In this document: piece after piece, positions 25,397 to 36,735 of the stretch
Position numbering within the stretch: the stretch's first letter is position 1
How the letters are laid out: every line of letters begins with the position of its first letter
Assembly: GCA_026770025.1 (NCBI GenBank)
Contig: JAMXDE010000052.1
Location: 1-64,000 of the forward strand
DNA length: 64,000 nt
DNA from: Craspedostauros australis
Taxonomy: Eukaryota; Bacillariophyta; Bacillariophyceae; Mastogloiales; Achnanthaceae
Direction of reading: 5' to 3'
Notes under the pieces: model-generated
Told to the model about the DNA's origin: nothing
The model's input: only the letters and a program-made list of their open reading frames with translations
Database searches by the model: none
Program-made: the position numbers and the translations under genes

Positions 25397-26254
25397 ATGA
25401 TGCGATCTCGCAAACAGCCAACGATGGCGACTGCCAATGAGCGCGGCTCTGGTGTATCGACGGGGAATGCTGCTGCCACAATGTCGTCACAGAACCGACC
25501 AACAGGTCGAAGATGTGTGCTGAGGAATGTTGCGCTGATCGCAGCAGGGATTGCAGGCGCTGCGTCTGTGGGGATGCATCAACCGGGCCTGGCCTCTTTC
25601 AACTTGCAACTAGCTTTGAATGGCATTGCGGAAGACAACGCAGCGAACGATCAACATCACATTTGTCAGGAGCAGATCTGGCAGCAGCAGCAGATGGATT
25701 AACAACAGGTGCATCAACAACAGGTGGATCAGCCGCCACAACAATCGCGGTCACACTTGAACACGTTACCAACCATCACCATATCGCACCATGATGTCGT
25801 CTTTGATCGATTGCCGCCACAATCGCACACATTGTGCAGTGCATTCATCATGAATGTCACAGGGACGACATGCAGGAAGCTACCGTTGCGACGGACATCA
25901 GAGACGCAAGAAGGTCTCGATGTTGTCGTCCTCGTCACTCCCACGCTTCGCAGTAGCGCGCAACATGCCACAGCACCACTTGCACTCAGCATGCACAACG
26001 TATTCCAATTCGCGAAGGAGGGAATACGGCGAGTCGTCTTCGTGATCGCTACAGATGTGCTGCAATCATCGCCATCAATCACAGTAGCAGCAGCAACAAC
26101 AACAACAACACCGCAGCAAGGCCAGGAACACTGTGATGAATTCTTCGATATCCTGCCGAACCACAACATCGACCACCGCCATGCCTGCATCCAAATACGC
26201 ATGTGCGGAATGCAGAGCAACAACAATGACGATCCAGCCATGCTTCTGGAGTAA
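25397..26254 (+). other. Possible gene, one frame with an in-frame stop
   Basis: One plus frame is open from the ATG at 25397 to 26254 apart from a TAA at 25700-25702. The first 101 codons contain a short hydrophobic stretch after an RR pair (NVALIAAGIAGAAS), which could be a membrane or targeting segment. The second part has hydrophobic strands (DVVVLVTP, RRVVFVIATDV) and glutamine- and threonine-rich runs. I do not recognise a family. It may be a pseudogene, or two exons whose junction I cannot place. Confidence 0.3.
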
Positions 26255-27465
26255 TAGAGCTAAACTATTAACTACCTTAGAGAGAGACACTACAAACCAC
26301 CTGACTCATCCGCAGTCCAGCAGATTGAATACATGCCCCACCCGCACCCACGTTTGGGGACCAATCCAGAACATTGAAGCAGATCTTTGGAACCCATGTC
26401 AAGGAACCAGAAGGGTTCCGATAATCAGGTCACCAAAACCCAACCACACCGAATTGCTGACACATGGGAACGGCGCCTCAGCGACGCACATCAACACCCT
26501 TTGTCTTTCATGGAACTCAACCAAGGAATCTCAACCCATGGTACTCAGGCTACACAACCTGCACACACAGTCACTCAGGACACCACAGGAGATCTTCCCC
26601 GCAGGGAAGAACCATAGCACTAATCTCATACTCCGCATGTTTCTTCACCCATCATCAGTATTCTCAATTGACTACTTGTGATCCAGAAGACTCACATTCG
26701 GACCACTTGCCAATCAAGCCTCTGCCCTACAGCTAACAACAGCCAACAAGACAACAGCCATTCCGTTTGGGCTCTATTAAGGTGTGCAGCGTTGGTGCAT
26801 TGCACGGAGGGCATCTTGGATCGGTTGGAGCTGAATGGAATACAAACGATTGAATGGAGATGAAGAGGAATGGATAGCAGAGATGGAATTAGTACCGGTA
26901 CCACAGCTCAACCCGTACATACGACTACCATATGGTATGTCATCACACTTGTTTGATTGAGGCAAGCAACAGCGACATACACGCATCTCCTAGTTTGAGT
27001 ATCGAGTCATGGATAGACTCGTGTTTCGGATAAATCCCTAGCTTTGAAACATCAGAAATGATGATGTCATAAGCGTTTTGTCCGTGATCGCATGTGATTG
27101 ACCGCTAGGAATGATATCAGTTTTCCAAACAGGTGTCCCAACCACACAAACGCGCACACAATCGTTTGCGTGTGTGTGGCCACAAGAAAAGATACTTCCG
27201 GGCCTTTCATTCGCCGATCGCGTTTCGTGCGGAAGCGGATCGTTCGTCATCGTCATCGTTTCCGTCAAAGTTTTCGTTGGCGGTGCAAATGCAGACAAGA
27301 AACGAAGACGGACAAGGTGTCGGCATTCATGATCATCATCACGACCATGCTCATAATCATCTTGACATCAACCCAAACCGCAACAAAAAGCACTATCATC
27401 TCTCTCGAACGAACGAACGAAAAAGACGGCATAGCCATTCGCAACAGCACCAACAAGCACGCACG
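26255..27465. other. Upstream of argC, no supported gene
   Basis: Only overlapping short frames are visible. A piece near 26640-26720 reads DSHSDHLPI, faintly like the end of a LINE endonuclease, but nothing around it confirms this. The last 300 bases should contain the argC promoter; I see no clear core element. Confidence 0.35.
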
Positions 27466-28975
27466 ATGATGAAGCTCTCACTCCCACAGACGGCCGCCAT
27501 CTTTGCCACATTCGCAGCCACATCGTCGGCCTTCGTCATTCCAACGACCTCGTCCACTGCGTCCAAGACCTCCATGGATCTGTACAAGGTCTTCATTGAT
27601 GGAGAAGCTGGAACCACAGGATTGCAAGTGCGCGGACGCCTGGAAAAGCGCGAAGACTTGGAGATTATCTCGCCACCCGACGAATTGCGCAAAGACGCCG
27701 AGACTCGCAAGAAGTTCATCAATGAGGCTGATGCCGTCATTCTTTGTGAGTGCTTTGTTGGAACTGTTGTTGATGCTACTTTGGATGCTGCTATTGATGC
27801 TGCTACCGATATTGCTGTTGCTGGTCAACGGTGTTGCGTTCATGACAAGCCATGCATTCATTCATCATTTGATGCCACGGCTCTCACATTTTCATCCTTC
27901 CCCATTTCTGTTTTCGACAACCGCGTGTATTCGTGCGCGTCCGCTTCACCACTATATTCAACAAACCACTCATCGTCTTTGCAGGCCTCCCGGATGCCGC
28001 ATCCATCGAGGCTGCAAGCTGGGTCGAAGATGACAACGATCGCACCGTCTTGATCGATGCCTCCACCGCATTCCGAGTCGCAGATGATTGGACGTACGGA
28101 TTCCCAGGTACGTGAATCGCAGTGTATCGCATCGCAGTGTAGCATTCCATTCCATTCCATCCTTGTCAACGCGCTGCAATGCATGTTGTCACAACCTCCA
28201 TTCAGAGTATTCCACGCGCGCTCACGCTCCTGCAAATACTCTCATCACGCGCACGCATCATACCGCATTCCAATTCCATGTGTTTCACCTTGCCTCAGAA
28301 ATGTCCAAGGACCAACGCGAGGCCCTGTCCAAATCCAAGCGCATTTCAAACCCCGGCTGTTACCCCACGGGATTCATCGGCCTGACGCGACCGCTCGTGG
28401 AGGCCGGCATCCTTGCAGAAGGCACACCCCTCACTGTCAATGCCATCTCGGGATACTCTGGTGGCGGCAAGGCCCTCATGGAGATCTACGAGGCCGGCGG
28501 CGCCGAACCGTGGGGCGCCTACGGTTTCGGTTTGACGCACAAACACATCCCCGAAATGGCCAAGTACTCCAAATTGAACCGCAAGCCCATCTTCCAGCCG
28601 CAGGTCGCCACCTTCGTGCAGGGTATGGTGGTCTCCGTTCCGCTGCATTATGCCTGGTTGCACGGCGACGACGTCAAGGCAGCGGATTTGCATGCCGCCT
28701 TGACCGAGTACTACAAGGACGCGTCCGCATTCATCGAGGTCGTGCCGCTGGGCGAGTCGGGTTGCAAGGATGCTGGATTGCTGGAGCGCGGTGCCTTCCT
28801 GCGACCTGACACCTTGGCCGATACCAACAAGATGCAACTCTTCGTCTTTGCCAATGACGAACAAGAACAGGCGGTGCTGTGTGCTCGTTTGGATAATCTG
28901 GGGAAGGGCGCCAGCGGTGCGGCCGTGCAGAATTTGAACATTGCGCTTGGGCTGGATGAGACGACGGGGCTGTAA
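27466..28975 (+). CDS. argC: N-acetyl-gamma-glutamyl-phosphate reductase, type 2, plastid-targeted
   Basis: The enzyme reduces N-acetylglutamyl phosphate to the semialdehyde with NADPH, the third step of ornithine and arginine synthesis. The model joins 27466-27745, 27985-28107 and 28299-28975 (introns 239 and 191 bp, GT-AG), giving 359 aa in one frame. The N-terminus is hydrophobic and ends in TSSAFVIP, an ASAFAP-type plastid motif, so import into the complex plastid is likely. The mature part starts KVFIDGEAGTTGLQVRGRL, the nucleotide-binding start of type 2 ArgC. SNPGCYPTGF carries the active-site cysteine. I chose the ATG at 27466 because it gives the targeting signal; a frame open further upstream has only a GTG start. 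Family assignment is secure; plastid location is inferred from the motif. Confidence 0.93.
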
Positions 28976-29392
28976 ACCGAATAATGCGATGAATCAATTC
29001 ATGCGCTTCAGTGCTCCGCTCGACATGGATGATGCAATGTCAGCATACTGATAAGGGCTCAAGACGTACGTTACATCCTCAACCGACTGTATGCGAACTG
29101 ATGGATGAACCTGATGATGATGGCTGGGCACAGTTTCTTGTTTGAGAAACGCAGAATCTCCAGTTGCAGACAGTATTCATCGTTTGTGGGAGCAACAGCA
29201 TCATCGGAGGACCCGCCATGCACATGGCAGACGCTACGACTAGGGGCACCCACTGTGCATAGAATAAAGACATCATCTCATCTTATTACGGTTGATTCCA
29301 ATCGTTGCGTTGCTGCCACCAACACTCGTGCTCGTGCTGCATTGCCTCTTCTCCCGCATCCGCCTCGCACAACAACGAGGAGACCATTCTGT
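28976..29392. other. Convergent intergenic region argC / primase
   Basis: About 420 bp between two stop codons of converging genes. It should hold both 3' UTRs and shows no gene of its own. Confidence 0.6.
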
Positions 29393-31220
29393 TTAGAAAT
29401 CACCCATCATCGCCGCCTGCTTCTCAGCCTCATCGCGCTGCGACCGGCGCAAGTCGTTGAGCATGGGATTCAGGAATTTCTTCTGGAATGACTGGAACGG
29501 CCCCTTCAGACTCGTCTTCTCCCACTCATGCTTGGTATTCTGCCCATCCCCGAACGCGTCCAACTCGCGCATCAATTGCGGCAAGGTCGGCACTGTGAAG
29601 GGATCGAACGTCGCGGCGTCGTCGATGGGCACGCAGACGCGTCCCGTCTTGGGATGGATGCAGAAGGGGCTCTTGAGCAAGTGATTCTGCATCTTCGACA
29701 CGTTGATATCCAACCGCGGGTACGTGCACCGGAACACCGTCTGGATGGGCCACAGCTCCATCTGGATGCGCTCCGCGGCGCTGTAGTGCTTGGCCAGCTT
29801 CTTGTTGGAATGCGTCTTGTGGGCGCCGCAGAAAATGGACAATTCGTGGCGCAGCATTCCCCATTTCTCGGCCGGCGTGGAAATATCCGAAAGATCGTTC
29901 CAGGATTTGAGCATGCGGTCGCACACCATGGATGCAGCGGTAGGGAGGGTGTCGAGGAGTTCCTCCCATCGGTCCTGCGATGCCAACAGTCCGTGGCCTT
30001 CCTCCGTGATGTAGGTATCGATGAACATGGGTTCCAAAATCTCAAAAGCCCGTGTCATCATGGGGTGCAACGGATACTGCATCTTGTCACCCTTCTTGGA
30101 CTTGCCGTCGCCGATGCTGACCTGCGCAAATGGGAAGGAGAGCAGGATGGAGCAGAGGGTGTTGAGTCAACGATGGGTGGTCGAATGCAGCAGCAGAAAC
30201 GCATTGAGGATGTAAGTACTGGCATGAGAAGCTTGTTGGATTGGTGATCGCAATTGCACTGTACGATTCACAATACCCCATTCCGATCACACGCACGCAT
30301 ACACAGCACAACCCAGCTCAATGCAGTACAGCATACATGCATGCACGACCACAATCCCCACGCACCTCAAAGTACTGCGCGATCGCGCTGCGTGCCATAT
30401 CGGGCAGCTCGCGCGCTGCCTCATCGCACACCCACGCGTGCACGCCACGACGTCCCGAATAGATCCAGGCGATCTGCTCGAACCCGAAATCCTGCCGCAA
30501 GCCCTGATCCATGACGTCGATCGCCATCGTCATGAAGGACCAGCACTTGGGACAGATCTTGGCACCCGTGCAGCCGCAGAAGCGGATGGGATCGTAATCC
30601 GTGAGATCGATGTCGAAGACGAGCTCGCGCTGCTGCGTGCATTTGGAGAAGTTGGGGACGGTCTGGTGATCCTTGGGTGGGATCTGGAAGACGGCGCCGA
30701 TATCGATCTTGTGCGGGCGCTTCTTTTGGATGGCCTCGCGCAGTTGGGCGGCGTTGTTGTAGCTCTGGTAACGGATGTAAATCTCGTTGCCGGGGACGGG
30801 CTCGATGGTGAAACTGAATTCGCGGTGACGGAAGAGCTGGCTGTTTTTGTTGCTGGCAGCCGAAGCAGAGGCAGATGGCGTCGCTTTGCTGTTGTTCGCG
30901 GCACCGTACGACAACCAGGCATGCAGCAGTTCGAAGGGAAACAGCCGCGAGTAGTACATTTGCAGCAGCTCTGGCGTGAACAGCTGCTCGTTGGATAGAT
31001 CCTGACTGGATGCTGGCACAGCTGGTTCCTCCTTCTCTTCTTCCTTGCTTTCGCCATCTTCCATCGGCGATGTCATCGTCATGACGGCATCAGCATGGAC
31101 ATCATCTTGAGCCTCATTCATCGGCTCATTCTTGGCTTCATTCTCTGCTTCGTCATCAGTGTCTTGCAGATCATCCATCTTGTGCTCTTCCGCCATTTTG
31201 GTTGCTTCCATCGTTGTCAT
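29393..31220 (-). CDS. PRI1: DNA primase small (catalytic) subunit
   Basis: This is the RNA-primer-synthesising subunit of the polymerase alpha-primase complex. Two exons (31220-30366 and 30121-29393, one 244-bp intron, phase 0) encode 527 aa. The first 70 or so residues are acidic and low in complexity, longer than usual. The conserved core then starts at LLQMYYSRLFPFELL. The catalytic aspartates are in ELVFDIDLTDYD near residue 205, followed by cysteines (FCGC, ICPKCW) of the structural zinc site. SGRRGVHAWV near 258 is the signature nucleotide-binding motif. Exon 2 carries the usual C-terminal tail with RCTYPRLDINVSK and HLLKSPFCIHPKTGRVCVP. All expected landmarks are present, so the gene appears functional. 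It converges on argC and runs in tandem with the PNPOx-like gene. Confidence 0.95.
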
Positions 31221-31642
31221 GGTGGTATTGTTCGTGTGCTTGATTCAACGACCAAGGAGGTAGACTGTGTGTGTGTTGGGGTTGGTGCGCCAACTGCGAA
31301 GTGTTGCGCAAGTTTCGTTTTTGTGGTCGTTTGTGCGCGCAGCGATTCCGCATGTTGAACAGAAATGAAACAAACGACCAACAAGCACGCGAGATCGTTA
31401 TCGCCAAAAAATGGCGCGAACACCTGTTGTGGTCACACGAATCAAATGTGTTGGTTTGGTCCGTTTAGTCGTTGTAGTAGATTTAGACTGATTTCTTCTT
31501 TTTTGCTGTCCTTTGCTCCGTTCCGTTCGAACTGTAGTAATATCTGTCTGCTCTTGATGTGCCACACAACGCGATCCGTCAGGCCTTCAGATCACATTCC
31601 TTGGTCTCATCTGTACGTGCGTGCGTGCTCTCTCTCTCCTTC
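31221..31642. other. Intergenic, primase promoter region
   Basis: About 420 bp upstream of the primase ATG and downstream of the PNPOx-like stop. No gene seen. TTTCTTCTTTTTTGCTG near 31490 is pyrimidine-rich on the plus strand. Confidence 0.5.
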
Positions 31643-32888
31643 CTAGTGCGGCAGCAACCCATCCGGCGTGTTCCATTCGGCATTCTTCCAGTCCTCGCTG
31701 TTCTCGCTATTTGGTTCTGCGCGCTTCCATTGGAGTCGTTCCCACATGATTGTTTCCGGTCCTCCGCTCATGCATTCCAATCTGTACGGCACGAATCTCA
31801 GGGCCTGTTTTTGCAATAAAGTCGAGAATGGAGCGTGTACAAACAATAAATAATGATGGGGTAAGCACAAAGTCAACTCTGAAGCACACCACAAATCAAT
31901 CAATCAACCAAGCAACCAACCGCGCCAAGCACGCTTCACACCGGCGCGACCGAATCGAACCCACCTGCATGCTGGCATCTTGCTCCTCGAAGCTCAGCTT
32001 GCCACTTTCGGCTTCCACACGCGCACGTTGCATGACCTCCGTCGTGTGCGCCTTGTTCTTCACCAACGATCGTTCTGCCTCATCGCCACCGCCATCCTCC
32101 GCCTCCAACCGCGTGGATCCCACCATGGCAGACACGGACCACGATGGCAACAGCGGCAGCACCGTATCCAACGGCATGGGATAGCACATGCCGTCACCGC
32201 GCCATTGCTGCGTCATCTCGCCTTCCACGTAACGTCCCTGCAGATGCAGCATGCTGACTGGCAAACCTGCTTCGTTCTTCGGGTCCACCAATTGATTTGA
32301 TAGGACGGATCCCTTCTTGACGCAAAAATCAATGCCTTCCCCCGAGACGCGATACACGCTGATGGTGCGCAAATTGGGCGGCTGCTGGTATCGCGAATCA
32401 GAGCGTTATTGTGAACGTTAGCGTTGTTGTGATTGTGATTGGCGGTCATGGTGGTGGTGGTAATGTGTGACGCATTGTAGCGACGACAAACGCACAAGGA
32501 GCAAAATGCAAGCGAGCGCAAGTGAGGGATGATTCAAAGCGAGAAATCATACATCGCATCCATCTTGATTCGATCCAACGCAAGGTGCGTCCGCAGCCAC
32601 CATGCGGCATCGACCACTTCAACTCACCGTCCCTTGGTCTGCATTCATGGCAAAGGACAGCACCCAATGGACACCTGCACGTCGCGTCCCATCTTCATTG
32701 CACAGGTCGCGACGCAGACAGTCGTCACGAAAGAGCGTCAACGGTTGGTTGGCGATAGGTGATCCCACCAACTTCCTGCGGACATCCAGCGCAGGCGTTG
32801 TCGAGTATTGCGATTGCAGCATCGACACGGTCGGCGACTTCATCAATCGCATCCAGGATGCGGACGATGCCTTGCGCAGGAGATGCAT
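31643..32888 (-). CDS. Divergent PNPOx-like FMN split-barrel protein
   Basis: Three exons (32888-32628, about 32381-31965, 31804-31643) give 279 aa in one frame. The order of features follows pyridoxamine 5'-phosphate oxidase-like proteins: PLTLFRDDC then AGVHWVLSFAMNADQG (the first strands, like the ATVD.DG segment), PPNLRTISVYRV, IDFCVKKGSVLSNQL (like the F.TN..S.K segment), SMLHLQGRYVEGE, and a C-terminal FVPYRLECMSGG...MWERLQW resembling the PNPOx dimerisation domain. The typical RxxR..R FMN and PLP residues are not obvious, so the true substrate may differ from pyridoxamine phosphate. The first 40 residues are basic and serine-rich and may be a mitochondrial presequence. An AG three bases earlier would make the second exon start at 32384, also in frame. 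Confidence 0.5.
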
Positions 32889-33408
32889 GATAATAGCGGG
32901 TGGCTTTGAATTGCGTGGGTGCGTTCTTTCTTTGTCGCTCTGTTTGTGTTGTTATGAATCATGAGGTCGGAGGCAGTGTTGCGCTGCCCCTCTCTGTTTG
33001 TATCGCGATGTGTCGCCATGTGCGCGAAGCAGGTGCGACGCGCATTCCGCCCATGACATTGCGTTCCTTCTTCGCTTCGCGTCCGCGATGACGGCGATCT
33101 GCGGATGAGAACCCAGACGTCAGGTTTATTTATTTGCATTAGGTGATTGCGCTTCTTTCAAATTCAAATCTGGATGTCAAGAATTTGCATCCAACACCAA
33201 CCAAAACCGTCAAGAGAAAGAACACACCAATGCTCGTGGGCGACACAACGCCACACAGAACACCACCGGTCGCTGACTGGCGCTGTCTCAGAGCAACCAA
33301 CTTCTCATTCATAACACAAGTTGAGACCAAGGCAGACAACAACCAATTCACATCAACAGCAGTATCAGCAGTATCAGCAGTCTCACCAGCATCAGCAGCA
33401 CCAGCACA
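32889..33408. other. Divergent promoter region
   Basis: 520 bp between two head-to-head genes (PNPOx-like on minus, PARP-finger protein on plus). CAGCAGTATCAGCAGT-type triplet repeats lie close to the right-hand ATG. I see no defined core promoter. Confidence 0.5.
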
Positions 33409-35690
33409 ATGGCAACCTTTTCCGTCGAGGTGCGTTGCTTTACACGGTGTTGAGATATGCAGTAATACGACGTGATGAAATGGAAGGCTCCGAGAAGGAA
33501 GTCGAGTTCTTGCAAAGGCATCACTTCTCGTGGAGGAGGAATGGCGCGTTGCGGCGTCCTACAGCCTGAGGTGTCATTGACTTTCGTTCTCACCGCTCGT
33601 CTCTCCTCTCTCTCTCGCTTCTGTCACCCATCGACACCAATGTTGCTGCCCCAACATTCCCCACGCCGCAAATGCAATACTCCTTGATACTGTTACATCG
33701 CACTACATTACTTGATATTATGTAATATAATGCCATAGATCGCCAAATCCGGTCGCTCTAAATGCAAGAAATGCAAGGAACCCATCCCCAAGGGCACGAT
33801 GCGCATGTGCACCAGCGTCGAACGTGACGGTGCCGACTTCACCATGTCGTCCTACACGCATGTGGCGTGCTTTCGCATTCCGCGCAAGTACGTCAAGGAT
33901 TTCACAGCGCTGGAATTCGTGCAAGAACATGTCGAGGATGGATCGGACGATGCCAGCTTGCTGTCACGGCAGGATCAGGTCGAGACCATAGCTGCGCAAA
34001 TCGAGAGCGCGGCGGCGGCGACGACTGGAAAGAAACGTTCGGCTGCCGCCGATGACGATGCGTCGTTGATGGAGAAGCTCAAAGCCGATTTCAAGGCGCA
34101 AGCTGCGAAGAGCAAAAAGAAGGTTGCCGTGGTGGTCATAGATGACGACGACGATGACGAAATGGACCAGCCCAAAAAGAAGATCAAGAAGAACAACAGC
34201 AAAAGCGGGTCCACATCCAAACCAGAGCCAACGTACAAGGACATGCAAAGGGTGTATGCGGAACATTGCAAGAAGACGACGGATGAAATCAAGGATTATT
34301 TGCGGTACGTTTCCTCCGTTGCCGCGGTAATTACATGGGTGGTAACAAATGTCACAATTGTGGCGGGTGGCGGGTGCGATGTGATTGAGAAATGACGAAG
34401 CAATGGGGATCAAGGGAATCCAACATGCGCTGTTTTAGAACGCGGAAGCGAATGCTTCATCCCATCGTTTGCGCGGATTGTGTACTCGCAACATTGGCTC
34501 ACATGATACCGTGCTTCTTGCGAATCACATTCTCACGACTACCAACCAACAAAACTTCGCTCGCAACACGTGCTGCAGATGGAATCGACAAACCATGACG
34601 GGCACAAAGAATATCGTTCTGTACAAGGTGCTTGATGGTCAATTGCGAGGACGATTGCCGCGTTGCGGAATGTGCGGTGGCAAATTGAAGGTCGCGGAAC
34701 AAGATGACAACGATGCCAAGAATGGTCGTTCGTACAAGGATGGATTCAAGGTGATCTGCGGCGGCGCCTTCGATGAAGAAACCCGGATGAGGATCGATTG
34801 CGCATTTGTCTGTGCTGTCAATGATTCCAACCTCAAGCGACTGGTGTGGCTGACGGAAGAACCGACGGAGGAAGAGAAGGAGGGGCTGGACAAGGAGGAA
34901 GAGGCCGCCAAGAGCGGTGCTGCAGATGGCAGCGGTGAAGATGGAGGCGGCGGCAAGCAGGAGGTGCTGGACAAGGCGAAGGGATTGAATTGGAAGACGG
35001 GCAACCCCAAGGAGCTGAAGGCAACTGCAGCTGCCTTGATTGAATTCTGCAAGGAGCACAACTTGGACATTCCGGACGATGCCAAGCAGGCACGCATGAA
35101 CGTTGGCAGGCTGGTGCTGAGCATGAAGGGATCCTCTGCGTTGGAGATCGTGGAAGAAGCAATCAAGAAGTATGGCATCGTCGCCGCCAAAGCCGCCAAG
35201 GCAGAACAACGCGAAGCAGCGGCGGAGGCCATGTGCGGGCATCCAGGCAATGCTCAACTCCTGCTGGCCTTTCAGGAATTGGCTCAGCTGTATTTCAAAG
35301 GTACGGCATGCATGGTGCGAATAGTGGGTTGCATTCTCTACTATTGTTGCCTTGTTTGTTTTTGCTTGCTTTGGGTGGAATGAAGTGTCCATGAACCAGT
35401 CATCGCCATCTCACATCTAGCGCAATCATTCACAACTTCAATCGTTTCCTTGTCTTCTGCACCGAATCCACACCACAGAGGGAAACCGCAATGCCGGCTC
35501 CAGTTACACCAAAGCAGCTAACGCCATTCGCGATTTGGATTTCGAGGTTACCGCCGACAACGCAATGAGCCTGACCAAGGGCAAGACGAAGGTCCAAAAC
35601 ATTGGCAAATCCTCCGGTGAAAAGATGAAGGAGTTCTGCAACACGGGAACGATGCAGAAGCTGGAAGAGAAGCGCGCCAACGCAGCGTGA
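33409..35690 (+). CDS. PARP-type zinc finger / PADR1 / pol-beta 8-kDa-like protein
   Basis: Four exons (33409-33429, 33739-34304, 34579-35300, 35479-35690; introns 309, 274, 178 bp) encode 506 aa. The first exon is only seven codons. Next comes a PARP-type zinc finger: KSGRSKCKKCKEPIPKG, ending with the THVAC histidine and cysteine, which in PARP1 binds DNA breaks. A lysine-rich, acidic linker follows (VIDDDDDDEMDQPKKK, possible nuclear signal). Then a PADR1/Zn3-like domain: LRWNRQTMTGTK, GRLPRCGMCGGKLK and the cysteines in VICGG and RIDCAF. The C-terminus, from LLLAFQELAQLYFKEGNRN to the end, resembles the helix-hairpin-helix 8-kDa domain of polymerases beta and lambda. No WGR, PARP catalytic or polymerase palm domain is present. 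A role in recognising DNA breaks in the nucleus is an inference from the domains. Confidence 0.8.
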
Positions 35691-35741
35691 CGGAGAGAAC
35701 GATCCATACTCGTAATCCACGTGCTCTTAAACCATGCAGTG

Positions 35742-36355
35742 TTACTTGTGGCACCTCGGGTCCTTGCTCTTCCTCCACCTCTCATCTAATGTCCTCATGT
35801 CACACCGGAATGCCGGTTTGCCCAATTTCTCATTGACCAGATTGTGTTGCTCGCACATCCACTGGCAGAGTTCTTTTCGTGATTCGACTCTGAGAGAATC
35901 ATGTGACGAATGAGTATGTGTGAGAGGATGGGTGAGTGAGTGAGGTCTTTGTATTGTGGCTTTGCCGGTATTGTACGCATTCACAGGCACACGCACACTC
36001 ATCAATTGAACAGGCGAATGGAGTACGCAACCAGGCCAATTCACATGTCCACTTACTTTGGTGGATGCTCCTCGATGTTCTTCTGAAAATCAGCAGCACA
36101 CCACGTGCAAGGATAGAACTCCGCCAATCCCACCAGGAACTGTTTCATCTTCGTTTGTTGGGTGCTTGACGGTGCGTCCGGATACCACGCCGTCATGGTA
36201 TGGAGCAGGTTCCACGATGAGTGTCCCAATTCTGACGACCGCACAGGACACTGCGCTTTGGCCTTCGCTGCTGGCTTCATCTTCGGCATCGCCTTGCTCA
36301 GCAAGTCCTTGACATCGTCGCAGGCAGGTCGCTCGCAGTCAGGAGGATCTATCAT
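35742..36355 (-). CDS. ERV1: Erv1/ALR family FAD-linked sulfhydryl oxidase
   Basis: Two exons (36355-36057 and 35889-35742, 167-bp intron) encode 148 aa. The fold's hallmarks are in order: ELGHSSWNLLHTMTAWYP (FAD-binding helix start), the redox pair CTWC in EFYPCTWCAADF, WMCEQHNLVNEKLGKPAF (the C..H.N.VN.K.GK.F FAD-contact motif), and CDMRTLDERW near the end. In mitochondria such enzymes reoxidise Mia40 and pass electrons to cytochrome c. The N-terminus has cysteines (DCERPAC) that could serve as the shuttle pair. It has no clear presequence, as usual for the family. The stop is only 52 bp from the convergent PARP-finger gene. Confidence 0.92.
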
Positions 36356-36735
36356 GTTGATTGTTTTTGTGTGATGGACTTGTGCTGTTCCCCACCAAAA
36401 AAGAGAAGTCTGCTCTCGCGAACATCACCCCGGTCGCCGACGTGCGCAGACGCATGTTTCGGTTCATTTCCATTTCGTTCCATTCGACTCTCGGTTGCAA
36501 CAACGGCGACAAAAGTGGTGATGTGGACAAACGTAGACTCCGAAGACTCACAATTCGTTTCCTTCGACAACGATACAGTGTCAGATAAATCGTCTGTATT
36601 TCAACCGGTATGCCGCGTCCGACGTTTTGGTGGACGCGAACGGTTGAGAAAACTATCTAACGGCTAATGAGGAATATAGGATCGAGTTGCTTTCGGGCTC
36701 TAAAAGATGAAGATGCGTAAGCAGATACTTCACCA
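36356..36735. other. Intergenic, ERV1 upstream region
   Basis: 380 bp between the ERV1 ATG and the stop of the VWA-like gene. Short frames only, nothing recognised. Confidence 0.5.

Noticed and set aside
26460-26740. Possible LINE endonuclease end (SDHLPI)
   Set aside because: Only one short motif matches; upstream catalytic motifs and reverse transcriptase are absent.
27133-28053. 306-codon frame starting upstream of argC
   Set aside because: It starts at GTG, has a histidine-rich non-conserved leader, and runs through the first argC intron; the ATG at 27466 gives a proper targeting signal.
31930-31965. tRNA T-arm-like GGTTCGATTC on the minus strand
   Set aside because: It lies in an intron of the PNPOx-like gene, and no acceptor stem, D-arm or anticodon arm can be paired around it.
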